12,249 nucleotides of DNA, from assembly GCA_944384285.1 (NCBI GenBank), contig CALWSX010000051.1:1-12249 (forward strand). Direction: 5' to 3'. The translations under genes and the position numbers were made by a program. Each line of letters opens with the position of its first letter. Positions within the stretch are counted from its first letter, which is position 1. The notes under the pieces are model-generated. The model made no database searches. It had not been told where the DNA came from and was given only the letters and a program-made list of their open reading frames with translations. The stretch is from an uncultured Lachnospiraceae bacterium. GTDB lineage: Bacteria > Bacillota > Clostridia > Lachnospirales > Anaerotignaceae. Below, in pieces: positions 6,702-12,249 of the stretch.

Positions 6702-8961
6702 AAAATGTCATGATTTTCCAAAACTTATTGCAGTATTTTTACTTATAATTTCAACCATATTTGGGAGTATTACATTTTTATCTTATGTAAATATAATGGC
6801 TTCAGCTGTTGACTATACATATGATTCGTTTTATAAATCTCAGGTATTTTCAAATCAGTATAACCAACTTGTACGAGATGTAATTAATGTTAATCTTGCG
6901 TATGTAAGTGAAAATAATATTAAAGCAGGTAATACTTTAGATAACGAAAGACTTTTAACAGATTTTATAAATGAAAATAGTTTAAATCCAGATATAGTTA
7001 ATATTATTAGAGATTTTGAAGAAAATGATATAGTACTTACTGAAGATATAATAAATTATGAACTTAATATTTCAGATGAAGAAAGGAAAAGTTTGATTTA
7101 TTATGTTAACCATTTTGATGTATATAAGAAAAATGCAACATCAAGACAGCTTGAAGATTTTAGAAAATCAAAATCAGAGATAGATAAATTTCCGAATTTT
7201 GTATATTGTTTAGTTCTTCCTACTGGGGAAATAAAAAATTCAAACAGAGAATATATAAATGGTTTAAAAGTTAATACTGTCATGGACGGAATTTATACTT
7301 CTGGAAAGTCTGTATATAGTTCAAATTATTATTTTTATTATGATGATAAAAATAATCTTGTTGAATCATATTATTATGACAATTATCAAGACAGTATAGA
7401 AAAAATTCTTGAAGAAAATAATTCTACAATATACTGTGGTATAAGAGATAATTTAATGGAAAATACTCCATTTTATAATCAAAAAGAACATTATGAGCAC
7501 AATAATAACATATTACCTTACTTATTAGGAGTTTCATCTATTTGTCTTATAATAAATATGATTTGTATTTTATTCCTTGTTGTTACAGCAGGAAGAAGAA
7601 AAGGAGATAAAGAAACATATTTATTGCCTTTAGATAAAATTTATAATGATATACACTTAATACTTCTCATAATTTGTTATTATATTGTGTCAATATGTAT
7701 ATATTATATACTTTACAATATTGGCGATATGTCAATGCAAAATAATTCATCTTCTTGGATTTTATTAATGACAGTATATTTTGTTGTTATAATGTTATTC
7801 TTTACAATTATTACAACAAATTTCTTAACAAGTTTATCTAGACAATTTAAGAAAAAGCAAATTATTAAAAATACTCTTATAAGTGTAATAGTTGAGAAAA
7901 TAGGAAGAATTTTCAGCTCGCAAACATTTAAAGGCTGGCTTATATTTTGTATGTTTGTATATGCAGGTGCCAATATCATATTATTTTCTGTATTAATAAA
8001 TATGTATACACCTGAAACGACATTAATGGCTCTTATAATTCTTATATTGTTTAACATTATAAGTGCAGCTATAGTTTTAAGAGGTTTACGTTCTCTTAAA
8101 AAAATAATGGTTGCAGTTAAAGAAACTAAGAACGGTAATTTTAGTTCTGGTCTTGATTTAGAAGAAATTTCACCATCTTTTTATGATTTTGCATCAGATG
8201 TATCCGGTATACAAACAGGCTTGAAAGATGCCGTACAAAAAGCTGTCAGAGGCGAAAGAATGAAAACAGAGCTTATTACAAATGTATCTCATGACCTTAA
8301 AACACCTTTGACATCTATTGTTACATATTCAGATCTTTTAAGAAATGAAAAAATAGATAATCCTAATGCTCAAAAATATATTGATGTACTTGTTGAAAAA
8401 AGCCATAGATTAAAACATTTAATTGATGACCTTGTTGAAGTAAGTAAAGCAACAACAGGAAATTTAAAAGTTAATTTGGTTAAGATGGATTTAAATCAGC
8501 TTATATTACAAGCATGTGGAGAAATGCAGGAAAAAATTTCTTCAGTTGGTCTTGAACTTAAACATAATGCTGAAAAAAGTGTTATTATAAACGCAGATAG
8601 TAAATACATGTGGCGTATAGCAGAAAACCTCATAACTAATGTTGTAAAATATGCTGTTCCTAACTCAAGAGTATTTATTGATGTTTATTCAAAAAATAAT
8701 ATGGGTGTTTTTGTAATCAAGAATATTTCTTCCCAAGAAATTTCTATAAATCCAGGAAAGCTCACAGAACGATTTGTTCAAGGTGATGAATCAAGAAATA
8801 CAGAAGGTTTTGGGCTTGGTTTATCTATTGCTAAAAGTCTTGCAGAAGTGCAAAAAGGTTCACTTGAAATTGTAGTAGATGGTGACTTATTTAAAGCGAT
8901 TGTAAGTATTCCTTTATGGGCAAGTGATAAACAAGATAATACAAAAAATAATAATTTATAA
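6676..8961 (+). CDS. Sensor histidine kinase with six membrane segments
   Basis: This protein of about 761 residues is the partner of the preceding regulator. Predicted topology from hydrophobicity and basic residues: TM1 (17-38), an extracytoplasmic region of about 240 residues (39-280), TM2 (281-304), TM3 (326-348), TM4 (360-383), TM5 (421-442), TM6 (447-468), then a degenerate HAMP-like stretch (469-525). The HisKA domain carries H539 in NVSHDLKTPLTS. The ATPase domain has N655 in NLITNVVKYA, the F-box ERFVQGD (698-704) and the G2 box EGFGLGLSIAK (710-720). The usual G1 box (DxGxG) is replaced by IKNISSQEIS (681-690), a feature I recall from many Firmicute kinases of this type. The outer region is rich in Tyr, Asn and Asp and matches no sensor fold I recognise. 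Stimulus unknown. The start is TTG 6676 or TTG 6688. Confidence 0.9.
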   Translation: MVTRLKKSKKCHDFPKLIAVFLLIISTIFGSITFLSYVNIMASAVDYTYDSFYKSQVFSNQYNQLVRDVINVNLAYVSENNIKAGNTLDNERLLTDFINENSLNPDIVNIIRDFEENDIVLTEDIINYELNISDEERKSLIYYVNHFDVYKKNATSRQLEDFRKSKSEIDKFPNFVYCLVLPTGEIKNSNREYINGLKVNTVMDGIYTSGKSVYSSNYYFYYDDKNNLVESYYYDNYQDSIEKILEENNSTIYCGIRDNLMENTPFYNQKEHYEHNNNILPYLLGVSSICLIINMICILFLVVTAGRRKGDKETYLLPLDKIYNDIHLILLIICYYIVSICIYYILYNIGDMSMQNNSSSWILLMTVYFVVIMLFFTIITTNFLTSLSRQFKKKQIIKNTLISVIVEKIGRIFSSQTFKGWLIFCMFVYAGANIILFSVLINMYTPETTLMALIILILFNIISAAIVLRGLRSLKKIMVAVKETKNGNFSSGLDLEEISPSFYDFASDVSGIQTGLKDAVQKAVRGERMKTELITNVSHDLKTPLTSIVTYSDLLRNEKIDNPNAQKYIDVLVEKSHRLKHLIDDLVEVSKATTGNLKVNLVKMDLNQLILQACGEMQEKISSVGLELKHNAEKSVIINADSKYMWRIAENLITNVVKYAVPNSRVFIDVYSKNNMGVFVIKNISSQEISINPGKLTERFVQGDESRNTEGFGLGLSIAKSLAEVQKGSLEIVVDGDLFKAIVSIPLWASDKQDNTKNNNL

Positions 8962-8967
8962 AAATTT

Positions 8968-8998
8968 AGGTTTTGAAATTATAATTTCAAAACCTTTT
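8968..8998 (+). terminator. Hairpin terminator after the kinase gene
   Basis: AGGTTTTGAAAT (8968-8979) pairs perfectly with ATTTCAAAACCT (8984-8995) across a four-base loop, followed by only four T before AC. The stem is 12 bp but has few GC pairs and a short T tract, so termination may be partial. Confidence 0.75.
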
Positions 8999-9027
8999 AC
9001 ATTTTAGGATAAATTTTTAAAGCATAT

Positions 9028-9056
9028 TTGTAATTTTAGATTGTTTATGGTAAAAT
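9028..9056 (+). promoter_or_regulatory. Candidate extended -10 promoter for glycosylase-potABC
   Basis: TTGTAA (9028-9033), a 17-base spacer and TAAAAT (9051-9056) are preceded by TG at 9048-9049, giving the extended -10 form TGGTAAAAT. It lies between the kinase terminator and the glycosylase start at 9104, giving a leader of about 40 bases. Confidence 0.5.
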
Positions 9057-9103
9057 TATTTTCAATTAGGTTTATTGTAATTTATTAACAAGAGAATAAT
9101 AAA

Positions 9104-9625
9104 ATGAAAAGTAAAGATAAAAATTTAGAAAATAAATATGTACTTTTGTCACATACTTTTGACCCAATATATGATATAAATTCTAAAATACTTATTTTAG
9201 GTACATTTCCGTCTGTAAAATCAAGAGAAACTAATTTTTATTACGGAAATCCTCAAAACAGATTTTGGAAAGTTATAAGCTTTTTAACAAATTCTGATTT
9301 ACCTAATACAATAGAGGAGAAAAGGGAACTTCTTATTAAAAATAAGATAGCAATTTGGGACGTTGTAAAAGAATGTGAAATAATAGGGTCAGATGATAAA
9401 AGCATAAGGAATATTGTCCCTGTAGACTTATCAGAGATTATTAATACGGTAAATTTGACCAATATTTATGCAAATGGGAATAAAGCAAAAGAGTTATATA
9501 ATAAGTTTTTAAAGCATAAAACAAATAAGGAAATTATTACTCTTCCATCTACAAGTCCTGCAAACGCAAGGTATTCTTTTGATGCCCTTATTGAAAAATG
9601 GAAAGAAATTCTTGTAGATTTATAA
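9104..9625 (+). CDS. Hypoxanthine/deoxyinosine-type DNA glycosylase (UDG superfamily, family 6)
   Basis: This 173-residue cytoplasmic protein begins its conserved core with SHTFDPIYDINSKILILGTFPS (about 16-37), followed by RETNFYYGNPQNRFW (41-55) and, near the end, LPSTSPANARYSFDALIEKW (147-166). GTFPS is motif 1 and STSPAN motif 2 of the family annotated as DNA-deoxyinosine (hypoxanthine-DNA) glycosylase, which removes deaminated adenine from DNA in base excision repair. The first position of motif 1 lacks the Asn or Asp used by MUG/TDG enzymes. The Asn in NPQN is the likely catalytic or key residue by analogy with studied archaeal members; this is from memory. The ribosome binding site (AAGAGA) is weak. 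The gene lies 29 bases before potA with no terminator between, so they probably share a transcript. A mismatch uracil glycosylase (MUG) is the main alternative. Confidence 0.85.
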   Translation: MKSKDKNLENKYVLLSHTFDPIYDINSKILILGTFPSVKSRETNFYYGNPQNRFWKVISFLTNSDLPNTIEEKRELLIKNKIAIWDVVKECEIIGSDDKSIRNIVPVDLSEIINTVNLTNIYANGNKAKELYNKFLKHKTNKEIITLPSTSPANARYSFDALIEKWKEILVDL

Positions 9626-9654
9626 AACATTCTTAACTTATGTGAGGGATTATA

Positions 9655-10725
9655 ATGACAGAAAATTTTTTAAAGCTTGTTAATATAGAAAAAAGCTTTG
9701 GCACGGAAAAAATTTTAGCAGGTATAAATCTTGAAATTTCAAAAGGTGAATTTATTACAATTTTAGGCCCGTCAGGTTGTGGAAAAACAACTCTTTTAAG
9801 AATTATTTCGGGAATAGAATATCCTGATTCAGGTAATGTGCTTCTTGAAAACAATGAAATTACAAATATACCTGCCGAAAATAGAAATGTTAATACTGTT
9901 TTTCAGTCATATGCACTTTTTCCCCATATGAATGTTGAGGAAAACGTTGGATATGGCTTAAAATTGAAAAAAATAAATAAAGATATAATAAAAAAACAAG
10001 TTGATGAATTTCTTGAGCTTGTACAATTAAAAGGTTATAACAAAAGAAAAGTTACAGAACTTTCAGGTGGACAAAAACAAAGAGTTGCTCTTGCAAGGGC
10101 TCTTATAATGAACCCAAAGATACTTCTTTTAGATGAACCTTTAGGCGCGCTTGATTTAAAATTAAGAAGAGATATGCAGCTTGAGTTAAAAAGAATTCAA
10201 AAAAAGATGGGGATTACCACAATTTATGTAACCCATGACCAGGAAGAAGCTATTAATATGTCTGACAGAATTGCAGTTATGCATAAAGGCAATTTTGAAC
10301 AAATAGGAACTCCTGATGAAATTTATAATACTCCTAAGACTGAATTTGTAGCAAAATTTGTTGACAGTGCAAACATTTTCCGAGGAAAACTTATAAAAAC
10401 AGGAAAAGATGCAGAAGCTTTAATATCAAATCATAAAATAAACATTTGTGAAACTAAACTTCCTGTGGAAAGTGATATTTTAATTTGTTGCAGAACTGAG
10501 GAAATATTAATAGGTGATGAGAATATACCAAATCAAGGGATACCTGTAGTCGTAAAAGAAAAATTTTTTGGCGGTGGGAATTTACGAATAGAGTTTGTTT
10601 TAGAAAATGGAGAAATAGCAACAGCAAGACGTCATGGCATTGATTATAATTTAAAAATCGGAGAGAGAACAATAATTGGCTGGAATCCTAAAAATACAGT
10701 TATTGTTGAAAAATCTGATGAATAG
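9655..10725 (+). CDS. potA: Spermidine/putrescine ABC transporter, ATP-binding protein
   Basis: This 356-residue ATPase subunit drives polyamine import on the inner face of the membrane. Walker A is GPSGCGKTT (38-46), the Q-loop glutamine is Q84, the signature LSGGQ spans 136-140, Walker B is LLLDEP (157-162) with E161 catalytic, and the switch histidine is H194 in VTHDQEEA. A C-terminal TOBE-type regulatory domain (about 240-350) follows, with FFGGGNLRIEF as its recognisable core. The domain order and length match PotA and the wider MalK/PotA/FbpC group. The substrate call rests mainly on the following PotB/PotC-like permeases. GAGGG at 9643-9647 supports the ATG at 9655. The gene overlaps potB by eight bases. 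No XRE-cupin regulator gene, often seen ahead of potABCD in Firmicutes, precedes it. Confidence 0.94.
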   Translation: MTENFLKLVNIEKSFGTEKILAGINLEISKGEFITILGPSGCGKTTLLRIISGIEYPDSGNVLLENNEITNIPAENRNVNTVFQSYALFPHMNVEENVGYGLKLKKINKDIIKKQVDEFLELVQLKGYNKRKVTELSGGQKQRVALARALIMNPKILLLDEPLGALDLKLRRDMQLELKRIQKKMGITTIYVTHDQEEAINMSDRIAVMHKGNFEQIGTPDEIYNTPKTEFVAKFVDSANIFRGKLIKTGKDAEALISNHKINICETKLPVESDILICCRTEEILIGDENIPNQGIPVVVKEKFFGGGNLRIEFVLENGEIATARRHGIDYNLKIGERTIIGWNPKNTVIVEKSDE

Positions 10726-11572
10726 AAATAAACTTTATTCAAAATTTCTCCTATTTCCTATATATATTCTTTCAATTTTATTTATTTTAATTCCGCTTAT
10801 ATATATGGTATATTTAAGCTTTATGACAAGAGGAGATATTTGGGGATTTAAAAATATATTCACTTTAGAAAATTATAAAACTCTTCTTGATCCTTTTTAC
10901 TTAAATATTTTTTATAATTCAATAAAATTATCTGTTATTTCTGTGTTTTTTATAATTCTTATAGGTTATCCTTTTGGTTATTTTATGGCAAAACAAAATG
11001 ACAAATGGAAAAAAAGAATTATGTTTTTAATTATGTTGCCATTTTGGACCAGTGGTTTAATAAGACTTTATGGATGGGTAATCGTTTTCAGAAGTAATGG
11101 TACTCTTGATAAAATTCTTATGGCACTTAATATAACTGAAAAACCGTTAAAACTTTTGTATAGTTATAATGCAGTTGTTTTAGGTATGATATATGCACTT
11201 TTGCCTTTTATGATATTATCGGTATATTCAAGTGTAGAAAAAATGGATTGGTCTTTAGTTGATGCTGCGAGAGATTTGGGTGCATCTAAATGGAGAGCTT
11301 TTTATACTATCACATTTCCTATGACTTTGTCAGGTTTACTTTCTGGAATCGTATTAACATTTGTACCATCTATGGGATTGTTCTTTGTTGCGGAGATTCT
11401 TGGAGGTAATAAAATTGTCCTTGTAGGAAATGTAATTCAAGATCTTTTATCAAGGGGGAATAATCAACCTTTGGCAGCAGCTATATCTGTAATTTTAATG
11501 TTAATGACGATTATTACATTGTTTTTATACAGAAAAATTGCAAAAACTAAAAAATTAGAGGGATTATATTAA
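10718..11572 (+). CDS. potB: Spermidine/putrescine ABC transporter, permease PotB
   Basis: This 284-residue membrane subunit has about six transmembrane segments, the first at 10-34. The permease EAA loop is VDAARDLGASKWRAFYTITFP at about 181-201 and should dock onto the PotA ATPase. LSVISVFFIILIGYPFGYFMA (71-91), FWTSGLIRLYGW (109-120) and the C-terminal part (LGGNKIVLVGNVIQDL, NNQPLAAAISV) are characteristic of PotB. I place the start at ATG 10718, which overlaps the potA stop by eight bases and gives the usual length. A TTG at 10676 has a GGAGAG sequence eight bases upstream and would add 14 residues, but it lies well inside potA and has no family support. The gene ends TAATG, sharing one base with the potC start, so translation of the three pot genes is coupled. 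Confidence 0.94.
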   Translation: MNRNKLYSKFLLFPIYILSILFILIPLIYMVYLSFMTRGDIWGFKNIFTLENYKTLLDPFYLNIFYNSIKLSVISVFFIILIGYPFGYFMAKQNDKWKKRIMFLIMLPFWTSGLIRLYGWVIVFRSNGTLDKILMALNITEKPLKLLYSYNAVVLGMIYALLPFMILSVYSSVEKMDWSLVDAARDLGASKWRAFYTITFPMTLSGLLSGIVLTFVPSMGLFFVAEILGGNKIVLVGNVIQDLLSRGNNQPLAAAISVILMLMTIITLFLYRKIAKTKKLEGLY

Positions 11573-12249
11573 TGAAAAAAAGAAACTATTCTTTAATATA
11601 TTTAATTATAATTTTATTAATAACATATATACCAATAATACTTACTATGATATACTCGTTTAATGAGTCAAAAATAACCTCTATATGGTCAGGATTCTCA
11701 TTAAAATGGTATGAAGAGCTTTTTTCGGATAGAGAAATAAAGGAAGCTTTAATTAATAGTCTTATTGTTTCTTTCGGAACTTGTTTCTTATCTGCGATAA
11801 TAGGTACAACGGGAGCTTTAGGAATGTATAAAAATCCTACAAAATCTAACCTTACAGTTGAATCAATAGCACTTTTGCCTATTATGATACCTGAGATTAT
11901 ACTTGGTATGGTTTTACTTGCAATTTTTTCTTTTATGAATTTTCATTTTGGACTATTAACTTTGATAATTGCGCATACAACATTTTGTGTACCTTATATT
12001 TATATGATGGTAAAATCTCGTTTGGAAAACAGAGATAAGTCTATAGAAGAAGCCGCAAGAGATTTAGGAGCAACTAAATTTCGTCTTTTTTGGGACATTA
12101 CTTTTCCGGATATTCTTCCGGGAATACTCTCTGGAATGCTTTTAGCATTTGCTATGTCATTTGATGATGTTATAATTAGCATTTTTGTTACAGGCACGAC
12201 TGTGAATACACTCCCGATAAAAATATATACCAAAATTAAAACAGGGGTA
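11572..12249 (+). CDS. potC: Spermidine/putrescine ABC transporter, permease PotC (3' end outside window)
   Basis: The frame opens at ATG 11572, which overlaps the potB stop by one base, and runs for 226 codons to the window edge without a stop. Full-length PotC is usually about 255-270 residues, so roughly 30-40 residues are missing. The protein starts with a basic tail and TM1 (about 8-30). The EAA loop EEAARDLGATKFRLFWDITF spans about 159-178, and the diagnostic PotC stretch MSFDDVIISIFVTG (195-208) followed by TLPIKIYTKIKTGV (213-226) is present. GAGGG at about 11557-11562 is the ribosome binding site. It pairs with PotB to form the polyamine channel. The substrate-binding protein PotD is expected to follow; it is not in view. 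Confidence 0.93.
   Translation, partial: MKKRNYSLIYLIIILLITYIPIILTMIYSFNESKITSIWSGFSLKWYEELFSDREIKEALINSLIVSFGTCFLSAIIGTTGALGMYKNPTKSNLTVESIALLPIMIPEIILGMVLLAIFSFMNFHFGLLTLIIAHTTFCVPYIYMMVKSRLENRDKSIEEAARDLGATKFRLFWDITFPDILPGILSGMLLAFAMSFDDVIISIFVTGTTVNTLPIKIYTKIKTGV

Noticed and set aside
10676..10717. Upstream TTG start for potB with a GGAGAG sequence before it
   Set aside because: The sequence codes for conserved PotA TOBE residues, and the extra 14 residues are not expected in PotB.

Overview
The window is low-GC DNA with all genes on the + strand, tight spacing and strong purine-rich ribosome binding sites. Protein families and gene order point to a Gram-positive Firmicute of the class Clostridia. 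The evidence is the sua5-rpiB-upp-tagO type order, the clostridial-style histidine kinase and potABC. The species cannot be named from the sequence.

Layout: (1) Positions 1-498 are the 3' part of hflX, a ribosome-associated GTPase, followed 31 bases later by a short class B penicillin-binding protein (530-1924). (2) After a 156-bp gap with a candidate promoter comes a compact run of five genes (2081-5783): a SEC-C zinc-motif protein, threonylcarbamoyl-AMP synthase (Sua5/YwlC type), ribose-5-phosphate isomerase B, uracil phosphoribosyltransferase, and a TagO/WecA-type undecaprenyl-phosphate GlcNAc-1-phosphate transferase. A clear intrinsic terminator ends this run. It resembles the ywlC-ywlF-upp neighbourhood of Bacillus subtilis with several members missing. 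(3) Positions 6000-8961 hold a two-component system: an OmpR-family regulator and an unusual six-membrane-segment histidine kinase that overlaps it and starts at TTG. A hairpin terminator follows. (4) Positions 9104-12249 hold a family 6 (hypoxanthine/deoxyinosine type) DNA glycosylase gene, then potA, potB and the first 226 codons of potC. The pot genes overlap one another and encode a spermidine/putrescine ABC importer. The substrate-binding protein gene potD is expected just beyond the window.

The genes serve translation quality (hflX, sua5), nucleotide and pentose salvage (rpiB, upp), cell-envelope polymer synthesis (PBP, tagO), sensing (two-component pair), base repair and polyamine uptake. 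No tRNA, rRNA, CRISPR array, insertion sequence, phage gene or riboswitch was recognised. No stretch above 300 bases lacks a gene. This looks like an ordinary chromosomal core region. I found no convincing new system. The points most worth a second look are the kinase architecture, two palindromes near candidate promoters, and the placement of the glycosylase gene directly ahead of potABC.
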